This document shows, one piece after another, positions 45,929 to 54,918 of a DNA stretch of 64,000 nucleotides; position 1 is the first letter of the stretch, and every line of letters starts with the position of its first letter. The stretch is from NCBI RefSeq assembly GCF_000166195.2, contig NZ_CM001403.1, forward strand, positions 1,240,001 to 1,304,000. The letters run 5' to 3'. The notes under the pieces are model-generated. The model worked only from the letters and a program-made list of their open reading frames with translations, was not told the origin of the DNA and searched no databases. The position numbers and the translations under genes were made by a program. The stretch comes from Mucilaginibacter paludis DSM 18603 (GTDB taxonomy: Bacteria; Bacteroidota; Bacteroidia; Sphingobacteriales; Sphingobacteriaceae).

Positions 45929-46690
45929 ATGCTAAAGCCTGAACGTTACCGGCATTTTGTTGAATATTTTTCAAAGCACCAGCCGATTGCCGAAACTGAA
46001 TTACATTATTCAAATCCGTTTGAATTATTGATAGCGGTTATTTTGTCAGCGCAGTGTACGGATAAGCGTATCAACCAGGTTACTCCACCGTTATTTGAGC
46101 GTTTCCCCACGCCCGAATCGCTGGCAGCATCAAGCGCCGAAGAAGTTTTTACTTATATCCGCAGCGTAAGCTACCCTAATAATAAAGCCAAACACTTAGT
46201 AGGCATGGCCAAAATGCTGGTTGATGTTTTTAACGGTGAAGTACCGTCGGACATTAACGAGTTGCAAAAAATGCCTGGCGTTGGCCGTAAAACTGCTAAT
46301 GTAATAGCATCCGTGGTTTACGATGCTCCGGCTATAGCTGTAGATACACACGTTTTCAGGGTATCAAACCGCCTCGGTTTAACCACCAATGCCAATACGC
46401 CTTTAGCTGTTGAAAAACAACTGGTAAAGTACCTGCCGCAAAATACATTGGCCATAGCACACCATTGGCTTATTTTGCATGGCCGTTACATTTGCGTTGC
46501 CCGGAGCCCCAAATGTGATATTTGCCCCCTAACCTGGTTCTGTAAATATTACGAGCGTACCCATACCGAAGCCTTTTTACTAAAAGCCGAAGCGCAGCAA
46601 TTAAAAAAAGCCGAGGATGTTAAAAAGAAGCGAAAGCTCGATTTGATTAGCAAAGAGCTCAAAAAGCGCAGTGTGGATAAAGATATTTGA
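45929..46690 (+). CDS. nth: Endonuclease III
   Basis: Base-excision repair glycosylase/AP lyase for oxidised pyrimidines. The helix-hairpin-helix is MPGVGRKTANVI, with catalytic Lys121, and the catalytic Asp139 lies in AVDTHVFR; both are shifted by one from E. coli Lys120/Asp138. The [4Fe-4S] ligands are visible as CVARSPKCDICPLTWFC (C-x6-C-x2-C-x5-C). A Lys/Glu-rich C-terminal tail of about 35 residues extends beyond the cluster. ATG 45929 is preferred over the upstream TTG 45914. RecA follows after about 110 bases. Confidence 0.96.
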   Translation: MLKPERYRHFVEYFSKHQPIAETELHYSNPFELLIAVILSAQCTDKRINQVTPPLFERFPTPESLAASSAEEVFTYIRSVSYPNNKAKHLVGMAKMLVDVFNGEVPSDINELQKMPGVGRKTANVIASVVYDAPAIAVDTHVFRVSNRLGLTTNANTPLAVEKQLVKYLPQNTLAIAHHWLILHGRYICVARSPKCDICPLTWFCKYYERTHTEAFLLKAEAQQLKKAEDVKKKRKLDLISKELKKRSVDKDI

Positions 46691-46799
46691 TTAGCCACAG
46701 GCGGTTAGGTATGTTTACTCAAAATAAAATTTAATTTTTTTTACCAAAAAAATTAGTAATTCTAAAAATATTAGTAAATTTACACCATACAATTGAACA

Positions 46800-47807
46800 A
46801 TGAGCAGCGTAGAAAAATTAAAAGCATTACAGCTTACCTTAGATAAGCTGGAAAAATCATACGGAAAAGGTACCATCATGAAGTTAGGGGATACCGCCAT
46901 TGAGCCCATAGAAGTGATATCAACAGGTTCTTTAGGTTTGGATATTGCTTTAGGTGTTGGCGGTTTGCCTAAAGGCCGTGTAATAGAAATTTACGGACCG
47001 GAATCATCTGGTAAAACTACTTTATCTATCCACGCGATAGCCGAGTGCCAAAAAGCCGGTGGCATTGCCGCCTTTATCGATGCTGAACACGCTTTTGATA
47101 AATATTACGCCAAAAGGTTAGGTGTTGATGTGGAAAATCTACTGATATCGCAACCGGATAATGGTGAGCAGGCCCTCGAAATTGCCGATAACCTGATCCG
47201 CTCGGGCGCTATCGATATTATCGTGATCGACTCTGTGGCGGCCCTGGTTCCAAAAAGCGAAATTGAAGGCGAGATGGGTGATTCTAAAATGGGTTTACAG
47301 GCTCGTTTAATGTCGCAAGCCTTGCGTAAGCTTACCGGTACCATCAGCAAAACAGGCTGCTGCTGTATATTTATTAACCAATTACGCGAAAAAATTGGCG
47401 TAATGTTTGGTAACCCCGAAACTACCACCGGTGGTAATGCCTTAAAATTTTATGCTTCGGTACGTTTGGATATCCGCAGGGTATCGCAAATTAAAGATAC
47501 CGACGAGGTATCAGGTAACCGGGTAAAGGTAAAAATTGTAAAAAATAAAGTTGCCCCTCCTTTCCGTATAGCAGAGTTTGATATCATGTTTGGTGAAGGC
47601 ATCTCCAAAGCGGGCGAAATTATCGATTTAGGCGTTGAGTACGAAATCATTAAAAAAGCAGGATCGTGGTTTAGCTATGGCGATACCCGCCTTGGCCAGG
47701 GCCGCGACGCGGTTAAGCAACTCATATTGGATAACCCCGAGCTAATGGAAGAGCTTGAAGAAAAAATAAGGGCTACCGTTACCGGCGAAAAACTGGAAAA
47801 AGCATAA
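46800..47807 (+). CDS. recA: Recombinase A
   Basis: ATP-dependent strand-exchange protein of homologous recombination. Walker A is GPESSGKTT at 66-74; the canonical [20 protein letters not shown], the L2-region [19 protein letters not shown] and the core [15 protein letters not shown] are present. The length of 335 residues is normal. The AT-rich upstream region contains TAAATTTA, one base from the -7 consensus. A strong terminator follows 15 bases after the stop. Confidence 0.98.
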   Translation: MSSVEKLKALQLTLDKLEKSYGKGTIMKLGDTAIEPIEVISTGSLGLDIALGVGGLPKGRVIEIYGPESSGKTTLSIHAIAECQKAGGIAAFIDAEHAFDKYYAKRLGVDVENLLISQPDNGEQALEIADNLIRSGAIDIIVIDSVAALVPKSEIEGEMGDSKMGLQARLMSQALRKLTGTISKTGCCCIFINQLREKIGVMFGNPETTTGGNALKFYASVRLDIRRVSQIKDTDEVSGNRVKVKIVKNKVAPPFRIAEFDIMFGEGISKAGEIIDLGVEYEIIKKAGSWFSYGDTRLGQGRDAVKQLILDNPELMEELEEKIRATVTGEKLEKA

Positions 47808-47821
47808 GTAATTCATTTTCA

Positions 47822-47870
47822 ACAAACAAAAACAGCGATAAATTTAAAACTCATCGCTGTTTTTGTTTGT
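47822..47870 (+). terminator. Rho-independent terminator of recA
   Basis: A perfect 18-bp stem pairs 47822-47839 with 47853-47870 (core AAAAACAGCGAT / ATCGCTGTTTTT), with a 13-base loop. The right arm itself provides the T-rich tail. Confidence 0.9.
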
Positions 47871-47949
47871 AATTAAGGGATAGTTTTCACAGATATCCAC
47901 GTAAACTATCGTATGAGAGAGCCTTATTATCTGATTTTTTTGAGAACCA

Positions 47950-48280
47950 TTATAAGTCTTCAATTACCGAGATCGGAAGCTTAGTAAATTTAGCAATCTG
48001 TGCATCTGGGATACCCTCTTTCTTCATTTCTTTGGCAACATCATATTTGATTTCTTTACGGCCTTCTTCTCGGCCTTGTTCACGGCCTTTCTCAATACCT
48101 TTCTCAATGCCCCTTTCCTCAGCCAGCTCTTCTGCAAAAGCTATTGAGTTTTCATAGTCCCATTTGGCTTTTAAACTTGAATCGTACATCGCTTTTTCTT
48201 CCTCTGTCAGATTACTTAATTCGGTTATCTTGAATACCTGCTGAAAAATCTCTCGTTTAGCACCGTGGGGATTTTTTCAA
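47950..48280 (-). pseudogene. Truncated tandem copy of the Rpn-like gene (3' end only)
   Basis: Reading on the minus strand, EKIPTVLNER is followed after a one-base slip by FQQVFKITELSNLTEEEKAM and then the C-terminal part with GIEKGIEKGREQGREEG. This matches the last 100 or so residues of the gene at 48311-49201 with a few substitutions. The slip lies in a T5 tract where one T is missing. Nothing of the nuclease core is present. It therefore represents a partial duplication, not a gene. Confidence 0.8.
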
Positions 48281-48310
48281 ATATTACTGCAAGTAAGATC
48301 AGGTTAAATA

Positions 48311-49201
48311 TTACAAACTTTCTATTACCTCAATGGGGAGCTTGGTAAATTTAGCTATCTGTGAAGCGGAGATACCCTCTTTCTTCATTTCTTTGGCAAC
48401 ATCATATCTGCCTTCTTCTCGGCCTTCTTCCCGGCCTTTCACAATGCCTTTCTGAATGCCCCTTTCCTCAGCCAGCTCTTCTGCAAAAGCTATTGAGTTT
48501 TCATAGTCCCATTTGGCTTTTAAACTTGAATCGTACATCGCTTTCTCCTCTTTCGTCAGATTACTTAATTCGGCTATGTTGAATACCTGCTGGAAAATCC
48601 GCTTGTTTAATACAGCGGGAATCTTTTCCAGGTGGCTCATATTTTTCAGTAAATAAAACCACCGGTCAAGGTCGGTTTCTAACTCTTCTTCTGTTTTAAC
48701 AAAATTAGGTAATTCTAAAAACTTATAACCCAATTTATTTTAAAATATTTCATGCGTATCGGTATTGGTCAGTGCTACGTTATGTAAATACCGGTCCGGG
48801 TTGCCATTCTTGAATTTGAACTCCAGTATAGCTATCAGGTATAGTTCGTCCAGTTGAATATTCCAGTGGCTCTCGCCTTTGGGCAGTTGCTCGTTGATAA
48901 GGCGCGAGGTATAAAATACGGCCCTGTCTTTAAAGTTCCGCTGCTCGGCTTTTTGCATCTCGATGATAAATTTCTCGCCATTTTTCCCGGTGCAATGCAG
49001 ATCGAAAAATACTTTCTTGATTTTCTCGGTATCGCCAGCGTATTCTGTAGGGCTATAAGTTAAGTCAGCTATTTCCTTTTGGCCCAGGAATAGTTGGTTT
49101 AAAAAATCAATCAATATGTCTTTATGGGGCTAGCTTCCAAACAATCGCTTAAAGCCAAAATCGCTCAAAGGATCAATAAAGCGGCCAATTTTTTGTTCCA
49201 T
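48311..49201 (-). pseudogene. Rpn-family (PDDEXK_2) recombination-promoting nuclease/putative transposase gene with two in-frame stops
   Basis: From ATG at 49201 the frame reads MEQKIGRFIDPLSDFGFKRL and FGS, then TAG (49132-49130, codon 24, where a Glu codon GAG is expected before PHKDILIDFL). It continues with a PD-(D/E)xK core containing FIIEMQKAEQRNFKDR, meets TAA at 48742-48740 (codon 154, after HEIF), and goes on with NKLGYKFLELPNFV to a C-terminal charged repeat (GIQKGIVKGREEGREEG). All three parts are in one frame, so two nonsense changes, not frameshifts, break it. The intact product would have 296 residues, normal for the family. Confidence 0.88.
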
Positions 49202-49460
49202 AGCTATGTGTTCATGGTTTATAGATCAATCATATTTGATGAAGGCATGAACGTGGCTAAAATAATTATTTAGATAGGATTGATGGCTAAAAGCAGAAAT
49301 TTTAGTTTAACAACGCTCTCAGTTCCGAACAGCCACCTAACTATTTTACACCCCGATTAGTTAAATCTTCGACAATTCTAAAAAAGACGCAAGGCCGAAT
49401 AAGTCCTAACTCAATATTAACAATTGAAATTTGTTGAAATAGTGGTAATATTGAAGCGAT

Positions 49461-50813
49461 ATGAATGCTATGCAATGGGAAAAATTACTTTCGGCTAAAC
49501 GCTGGGGTTATGAGGACAGATATAACGAAAATCAACCGGACGCCCGGTCGGAGTTCCAGATAGATTATGACAGGTTGATATTTTCTTCCCCATTCAGAAA
49601 GCTACAGAACAAAACACAAGTATTCCCGCTACCGGGTAGCATTTTTGTTCATAACCGGTTAACGCATAGCTTGGAAGTAGCCAGTGTGGGGCGCTCATTG
49701 GGCCGCATTTTTTACAATAAATTAAAAGCGAACGAGCCTGACATCGACCGGCGCCTGCCCTTGATGAGCGAGATTGGCAATATTATCGCTTCGGCTTGCC
49801 TGGCGCATGACCTGGGCAACCCGGCTTTCGGGCATTCGGGCGAAGCCGCCATTTCGTATTACTTTACCGATGGCGACGGCAAAATTTACCAGGACCAGGT
49901 AACACCCGCTCAGTGGGCCGATCTTACTCATTTTGAAGGTAATGCCAATGCACTGCGTATACTAACTCATCCGTTTACAGGCAGGGGCAACGGAAGTTAC
50001 GCTTTAACTTACAGCACGCTGGCAGCTATTGCCAAATATCCCTGCGCTTCCATCATAGGCGGCAATAAAATATTACTCCATCAAAAAAAATACGGCTTCT
50101 TCCAATCGGAGCAGCAAGGCTTTCAAAAGATAGCCGAAGAGTTACAGCTTACCAAAGTTCAGGACGATCCTCTGATATATAAACGCCATCCTTTGGTTTA
50201 TTTAGTAGAAGCCGCTGATGATATTTGTTATAACGTGATCGACCTGGAAGATGCGCACCGCCTGAATATCCTATCGTACCAAGAAGTGGAAGAGTTGCTG
50301 CTGCCCTTGTGCAACAGTGCCAATATGCCTAAATACTTAGCCGCCATTGAAGATGAAGATGCAAAGATCAGCTACATGCGAGCGCGATCCATCAATTCGC
50401 TGATCACACAATGCTCCGAATTATTTTATAAAGAGCAGGACAGCATTATGAACGGCAATTTTAACCACTCCCTAATTGATGTGATTGATGAGCCCTACCG
50501 TTCGGTACTTAAAAAGATTGAACAAGTATCCATCCAAAAAATCTACAACTATCCATCGGTGGTACAAATTGAAATTGCTGGTTATAAGGTGATGAACGGC
50601 CTGTTGGAAGAATTTATACCAGCTTACTTAAAAAACGATTCCAAATACCACAAAAAACTGGTTGCGCTGATGCCTAAACAATTCTTGACACATCAAACAG
50701 ATGTATACTCAAAAATTCAAAGTGTGCTTGATTTTGTATCCGGCATGACAGATATTTATGCCGTGGAGCTTTTCAGGAAGATTAAGGGAATTTCGTTTCC
50801 GTCAATTAGTTAG
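49461..50813 (+). CDS. dgt: Deoxyguanosinetriphosphate triphosphohydrolase (HD-domain dNTPase)
   Basis: Hydrolyses dGTP (or other dNTPs) to nucleoside and triphosphate. The opening SSPFRKLQNKTQVFPLP and HNRLTHSLEVASVGRSLG match the dGTPase family; the metal-binding HD pair is His116-Asp117 in CLAHDLGNPAFGHSGE. A TLAAIAKYP segment and YLVEAADDICYNVIDLEDA also fit. The length of 450 residues is typical. It is single, with a terminator-like hairpin after it, and lies near other DNA-maintenance genes. Confidence 0.92.
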   Translation: MNAMQWEKLLSAKRWGYEDRYNENQPDARSEFQIDYDRLIFSSPFRKLQNKTQVFPLPGSIFVHNRLTHSLEVASVGRSLGRIFYNKLKANEPDIDRRLPLMSEIGNIIASACLAHDLGNPAFGHSGEAAISYYFTDGDGKIYQDQVTPAQWADLTHFEGNANALRILTHPFTGRGNGSYALTYSTLAAIAKYPCASIIGGNKILLHQKKYGFFQSEQQGFQKIAEELQLTKVQDDPLIYKRHPLVYLVEAADDICYNVIDLEDAHRLNILSYQEVEELLLPLCNSANMPKYLAAIEDEDAKISYMRARSINSLITQCSELFYKEQDSIMNGNFNHSLIDVIDEPYRSVLKKIEQVSIQKIYNYPSVVQIEIAGYKVMNGLLEEFIPAYLKNDSKYHKKLVALMPKQFLTHQTDVYSKIQSVLDFVSGMTDIYAVELFRKIKGISFPSIS

Positions 50814-50831
50814 GGTTTGTTGAGTATGGAT

Positions 50832-50871
50832 AAAAAAGGCATTGCTCATCCCATAGGAATAATGTCTTTTT
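50832..50871 (+). terminator. Probable terminator of dgt
   Basis: AAAAAAGGCATT (from 50832) pairs with AATGTCTTTTT (from 50861) with one G-T pair and a 17-base loop, followed by TATCTTTC. It lies 18 bases after the dgt stop. Confidence 0.55.
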
Positions 50872-50919
50872 ATCTTTCAGGATTCTTGAGTAAAATATTG
50901 CCTAATCCGAAACAATGTC

Positions 50920-51927
50920 TTACTCATTTTCATATTCCAAATACTTCTTTATCCTGAGACCAACATTGGCACCCTCGTTATATCTGCCCCTATCCATATT
51001 TAAAACCCGTAACAATACATCGTTTTTTTCAACCAGCAGTTCCTCAAAAAAACCTTTAAACAGTACTTGTTTAATCCGCCAATCATTGTTTAATCCGCTT
51101 GCTATAAGTTCAATATATTCGGGATTAATGGCTACGGCGGCTTTTTTAGTATCAATACCGCATACCTTTGCCTCCGCCCGAGTAAGAATGGTGCAACGCG
51201 ATAACAATTGAGCGGTATAAAGCATGGCAGGTTCCTTGTACATATTTTCGGGCGTGCCTTGCTCAACTATACTGCCTTTTTTTAATACCACCAACTCATC
51301 AGCCATAGAGAGCACCTCTGCCGGATCGTGCGAAACCATGATAACCGTTAAGCCGCTTTGCTTTACAATATCGCGGATATTTTGCTGCAGGCCCTCCCTA
51401 AATGATGCATCAACCTGGTTAAAGGGCTCATCTAAAAATAAAACTACCGGCTTGGTTATTAAGGCGCGGGCAATGGCTACCCGTTGCTTTTCGCCTCCGC
51501 TTAAATCAGCCACGCGCTTATCTTGCAATGCCAAAACATTAAGTTGGCGAAGCATTCTTTCCGTTTCGTTTTTTTTATATTCCAGGTTGGTATTGGGTAG
51601 CAGGGCCGATACGTTTTCGCGGACGGTTGCAAATAGATTTAAATCGTCGGTATGCTGGGTTACCATTTTCATGTGATCGTGGCCTGGTATCAGCTTTTCA
51701 ATCGGGCCCATAATCAATCCCCCCTTAAAAAAAACCTCTCCTTCGTCGGGCGATAACAAACCATATAATAGTTTGAGTAAGGTACTTTTGCCAGTGCCAC
51801 TCTCGCCAACAATGGCTGTTATTTTACCGGGAGTGATAGATATACTGATGTTATTTACACCCGACGCTTTATCATTGCTATAGTTTTTTGTTACCGATTC
51901 AGCATTCAGAAAATGTATCTTACCCAT
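50920..51927 (-). CDS. ABC transporter ATP-binding protein
   Basis: The 335-residue ATPase (from ATG 51927, MGKIHFLNAESV) has Walker A GESGTGKST at 41-49, the signature LSGGEKQR, Walker B VVLFLDEPF and the switch His in VSHD. The C-terminal extension of about 110 residues resembles the TOBE-like tail of importer ATPases such as PotA. The frame can be read from 51987, but that part overlaps repeat words and looks non-coding. No permease gene is adjacent, so the substrate is unknown. Confidence 0.88.
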   Translation of the reverse strand: MGKIHFLNAESVTKNYSNDKASGVNNISISITPGKITAIVGESGTGKSTLLKLLYGLLSPDEGEVFFKGGLIMGPIEKLIPGHDHMKMVTQHTDDLNLFATVRENVSALLPNTNLEYKKNETERMLRQLNVLALQDKRVADLSGGEKQRVAIARALITKPVVLFLDEPFNQVDASFREGLQQNIRDIVKQSGLTVIMVSHDPAEVLSMADELVVLKKGSIVEQGTPENMYKEPAMLYTAQLLSRCTILTRAEAKVCGIDTKKAAVAINPEYIELIASGLNNDWRIKQVLFKGFFEELLVEKNDVLLRVLNMDRGRYNEGANVGLRIKKYLEYENE

Positions 51928-51967
51928 AAACGGCAAATATACAACAAAAGAAAAATACCTATCGACC

Positions 51968-52040
51968 AGTCCGGAGTCTCGAGTCACGAGCCGGGAAAGA
52001 TTCCAGTGTCTCCTGGCTTCAAGACTCCCGGCTCAGGACT
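51968..52040. repeat. Spacer of GAGCCGGGA/TCCCGGCTC 'word' repeats
   Basis: The segment lies between the barrel stop and the ABC gene. GAGCCGGGA (51988-51996) is inverted at 52026-52034 (TCCCGGCTC), and AGTCC (51968) at 52036 (GGACT), with several GAGTC/GACTC words between. It begins directly at the barrel gene's stop codon. Confidence 0.7.
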
Positions 52041-52880
52041 TTAAAAACCTACCGTTAATCCAAAAGAGAAGCTTTTTAATCCTTTTTGATCGGGGCTGTT
52101 CTCAAACATATCATTAAAGTAGTACTTGGTATATATTGCCACATCGCCATATCCTATGCGTGCAAAGCCTCCATACTCAAACCGGGTAAAATGGAAGTCG
52201 TTAAAATCCTTTTGCTTGCCATGTTCTTCGCTGATCTGCTTTACCATACCATCAATCAGGAAACCTGCTTCTGGCCCAAATATAAAGTGAAATCTTTTTC
52301 CGTCGCGATCCTCTTTGGTCCTCAGGTCGAATGACAGCGGCAACACCAGGTAATTAGAAGAGAAACGATTTTTACTATAGGTAATATTATCGGTACGATA
52401 AGCCAGGGCCGGGCCATCACCCAACATGGTGATATTTTTGGTGAGGCGGATGTGGGTCCAGTCGAATCCGGCCGCCAGTGACACCTTAAAATTGTCGTTA
52501 AAGCGGTAACCAAACTTCAGCAGATCAAACCCTACATTGCTTGTTTTAAATTGCCTGTAGCTCAAAAAATCGTTTTTTGGTGATAAGGTGAAGCTCCCAT
52601 TATCCAGCAGCGTAGCGAAGCCTAAATGCAGATTGGAAAATGTGAGCCCGAATGAAAATCCAGACGTTTTTTGGGGCTTTGCATCATGGTGCTCTACTTG
52701 TTTCTGGTTACTCACACTGGTAGTATCCGCTTTACGTGGCGTGCCTATCCGTATCCTAAAATGTTTCTTTTTAGTCATTACAGTATCAGCAGTGGTTTTA
52801 ACAGAATCAGTTTTAACTTGCTGAGCATATACGCCACCCATCATCCCGCAAAGTATTGCAGTAATTACTATTCGTTTCAT
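52041..52880 (-). CDS. Outer-membrane beta-barrel protein (PorT-like/OMP_b-brl)
   Basis: The 279-residue protein has a signal peptide ending near GVYAQ, a Lys/Thr-rich linker (about 25-75), and then amphipathic strands (FSFGLTFSNLHLGFATLL and others) ending in FSFGLTVGF, an aromatic-terminated last strand. It is a small barrel of the outer-membrane-protein beta-barrel type. It lies 24 bases after the putative anti-sigma gene on the same strand and may be part of that operon. Function unknown. Confidence 0.75.
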   Translation of the reverse strand: MKRIVITAILCGMMGGVYAQQVKTDSVKTTADTVMTKKKHFRIRIGTPRKADTTSVSNQKQVEHHDAKPQKTSGFSFGLTFSNLHLGFATLLDNGSFTLSPKNDFLSYRQFKTSNVGFDLLKFGYRFNDNFKVSLAAGFDWTHIRLTKNITMLGDGPALAYRTDNITYSKNRFSSNYLVLPLSFDLRTKEDRDGKRFHFIFGPEAGFLIDGMVKQISEEHGKQKDFNDFHFTRFEYGGFARIGYGDVAIYTKYYFNDMFENSPDQKGLKSFSFGLTVGF

Positions 52881-52904
52881 ATTATAAGTGATTTTTAGAT
52901 TGAA

Positions 52905-53681
52905 TTATTTTTCTTTTTTTGCCTTGAACAGCCCCAGGTTAACACCGGTGATGTTAAAGGTTTCGTCATCACTATCGTTAGTGAATTCGATAATTTTGTC
53001 TTCGCGTTTATCAACTTTTGCAATAACTACATTCAAAATATCGCCAAGGCTATGTATTTTTCTCCGCTTAACAGGCTGAGCATTTTTAGCTGTAGCATTT
53101 TTAGCTGCGGCTAATGTGTTTACCTGATTTAACGGCGTAGCATACCTGGATTGAGCTGGCGGATTTACATCGGAACCAGCAGTACTCCGGCGGCTTACAT
53201 CGGTAGCCTGAGGAGTATTTACATTGCTCGCCATTGTGGCCACGATAATCGGGCTTTGAACGGAATCAACATTTGTATTAACCGGCTCTGATACTATCTT
53301 AGTGATGGCTTGTTTTTTTACAACATGTTTAGCCGGGCGGCTTACGGCGGCAATTACCAGCGTATTTGTATTTGCTGTATCATATATAGCCCCTTCCGTA
53401 GCATCTTCGGCCCTCACATCGGCTGTTTTGCTTGTTGTTATAGCGGCATATCCGTGCAATGGAATTTTTTCGGTATTGGGCCGCAGAAAAAATAAAGAGA
53501 CTCCCATCAACACAATAATACCGGCCGCTATCTGCATAAAAGGCAATCCAGCGCTTTTATTCTTTTTTTTGCCATCCAATTCGTCAGTGATATTATTCCA
53601 AACGCTTGCTGACGGCTCCATTTCCATATTGGCCAGTTTCGACTGGAATAATTGGTCAAAATCCTTATCCGACATATTCAT
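52905..53681 (-). CDS. Single-span membrane protein, putative anti-sigma factor
   Basis: The 258-residue protein has an acidic N-terminal cytoplasmic part (DKDFDQLFQSKLANMEMEPS, then WNNITDELDG), one membrane span (about 47-66, IAAGIIVLMGVSLFFL) and a long low-complexity Ala/Thr/Val/Asn-rich periplasmic part. Its start overlaps the end of the ECF sigma gene by 17 bases (11 if ATG 53675 is used). This position and topology are typical of anti-sigma factors, but no zinc (ZAS) motif or FecR domain is seen; the call is inference. Confidence 0.6.
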   Translation of the reverse strand: MNMSDKDFDQLFQSKLANMEMEPSASVWNNITDELDGKKKNKSAGLPFMQIAAGIIVLMGVSLFFLRPNTEKIPLHGYAAITTSKTADVRAEDATEGAIYDTANTNTLVIAAVSRPAKHVVKKQAITKIVSEPVNTNVDSVQSPIIVATMASNVNTPQATDVSRRSTAGSDVNPPAQSRYATPLNQVNTLAAAKNATAKNAQPVKRRKIHSLGDILNVVIAKVDKREDKIIEFTNDSDDETFNITGVNLGLFKAKKEK

Positions 53682-54237
53682 ATCGCTTCCCCTCCATTTT
53701 AATAATCTGTTCTTTTAATATTCCCCGGGCCCTTGATAGTTGGGACTTTGATGCGCCCTCCGTAATGTCCATAATTTCGCCGATTTCTTTATGCGAGTAA
53801 CCTTCTATAGCATATAAGTTAAATACCATTTTATAGCCAGGCGGCAATTGCTGAATAATAACCAGCAAATCCTGAACGCCCAGGTTTGATGCCGCTACCG
53901 GATCAACCGATTGCTCTTCGCCCGCTGTTTCAATATCAACTACCTGCATCATTTTATGATGCTTGCGGTAATACTCTATCGAGCTATGCACCATAATACG
54001 TCTTACCCAACCCTCAAACGATCCTTCTCCCCTAAAATCATCCAGCTTTTTAAACACCCGGATAAATCCGTTTTGCAACATATCTTCTGCTTCCATCCTG
54101 TCGGTAGCGTACCGCATACAAACACCCAGCATTTTTGAGGCGAAGAGCTTGTACAGCATTTCCTGCATTTTTCGCTGGCCGTTTCGACAGCCTTCGATCA
54201 GTTCGTCTATAGTATATTTATGTTCCAAAAACATCAT
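53665..54237 (-). CDS. ECF RNA polymerase sigma factor
   Basis: The 190-residue protein has region 2 (LYKLFASKMLGVCMRYATDR, then AEDMLQNGFIRVFKKL) and region 4 (GYSHKEIGEIMDITEGASKS). The region between holds WVRRIMVHSSIEYYRKH, as in the Bacteroidota sigma factors of this group. It overlaps the downstream putative anti-sigma gene, which supports a translationally coupled pair. The first ATG pair (MMFLEH) leaves the exact start open by one codon. Confidence 0.92.
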   Translation of the reverse strand: MMFLEHKYTIDELIEGCRNGQRKMQEMLYKLFASKMLGVCMRYATDRMEAEDMLQNGFIRVFKKLDDFRGEGSFEGWVRRIMVHSSIEYYRKHHKMMQVVDIETAGEEQSVDPVAASNLGVQDLLVIIQQLPPGYKMVFNLYAIEGYSHKEIGEIMDITEGASKSQLSRARGILKEQIIKMEGKRYEYVG

Positions 54238-54299
54238 TTAAAGGTAAGATGAAAGAAGCCCGCAAATGGTTGCATGGGAATAAAAGTTTTTTCTGATAT

Positions 54300-54337
54300 A
54301 AATTTATGTGTATATTTATTGAAATTTATGTGTATAT
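54300..54337 (+). repeat. Direct repeat upstream of vapB, possible operator
   Basis: The 16-mer AAATTTATGTGTATAT occurs at 54300-54315 and 54322-54337, a 22-base period (about two helical turns). The second copy overlaps the vapB ATG at 54336. Such an arrangement would suit autorepression by a VapB-type antitoxin (inference). Confidence 0.6.
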
Positions 54338-54515
54338 GAGAACCAATATAGATATTAACGATGGCTTGCTTTTAAAAGCACAGAAATTGAGTGGAATAAA
54401 AACAAAAAAAGCTATCGTTGAAAAAGCCTTGCAATTATTAATACAGCTTGAGAGTCAGAAAAAGATTCTTGATTTGTGGGGTAAAGTTGAACTTGACGAT
54501 AAGGCATTTGAATAA
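54336..54515 (+). CDS. vapB: VapB-type antitoxin
   Basis: This 59-residue protein (MRTNIDINDGLLLKAQKLSG) matches the VapB/ribbon-helix-helix antitoxin pattern: an N-terminal DNA-binding beta-strand and helix, then TKKAIVEKALQLLIQLESQKK. The upstream part of the frame from 54306 is repeat sequence and is excluded. The stop codon overlaps the toxin ATG by one base (TAATG), the usual coupling of toxin-antitoxin pairs. Confidence 0.88.
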   Translation: MRTNIDINDGLLLKAQKLSGIKTKKAIVEKALQLLIQLESQKKILDLWGKVELDDKAFE

Positions 54516-54916
54516 TGAATATCATTTTAGTTGATACATCAGTATGGGTTAACTTTTTTAAAGGTAATTCAACGCGTTCAAGCTTGCATTTAAAGCAAAG
54601 CTTATCAAATACGTTGGTTGCAACTTGTCCTACTATTGTTCAGGAAGTTTTACAAGGTGTGAGGCTGGATCAAGATTTTGCGAAAATCAAATCCATGTTT
54701 GATGAGACCATGCAGTTAAGGGAAGATCAATACCAGTTAAGCATTGAATCGGCGATACTGTATAGGAAATTAAGAAGTGTTGGAGTTACGATTAGAAAGC
54801 CGAACGATTGTTTAATAGCAACCTATGCCATTAAAAACAACTTAGCTGTATTACACGACGATAAAGACTTTGATTTTATTGCTGCAAATAGCGAACTGAG
54901 GATAGTAAAGCCATAG
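54515..54916 (+). CDS. vapC: VapC-type PIN-domain ribonuclease toxin
   Basis: This 133-residue PIN domain has the acidic metal site visible as Asp7 (LVDTSVWV), Glu44 (IVQEVLQG), Asp98 (KPNDCLIA) and Asp116/Asp118 (LHDDKDFD). VapC toxins cleave tRNA or rRNA sites and are neutralised by VapB. The length and the tight overlap with the antitoxin support an intact, functional pair. The stop lies two bases from the convergent hemJ end. Confidence 0.92.
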   Translation: MNIILVDTSVWVNFFKGNSTRSSLHLKQSLSNTLVATCPTIVQEVLQGVRLDQDFAKIKSMFDETMQLREDQYQLSIESAILYRKLRSVGVTIRKPNDCLIATYAIKNNLAVLHDDKDFDFIAANSELRIVKP

Positions 54917-54918
54917 CC

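Noticed and set aside
48311..49201. Stop-codon reassignment or programmed read-through
   Set aside because: Two different stops (TAG and TAA) occur at unrelated positions in one mobile-type gene, and all housekeeping genes of the window use both codons as ordinary stops. Gene decay is simpler.
51930..51987. N-terminal extension of the ABC ATPase
   Set aside because: The extra 20 residues overlap spacer words and precede a normal MGKIHF start; ABC ATPases of this type begin there.
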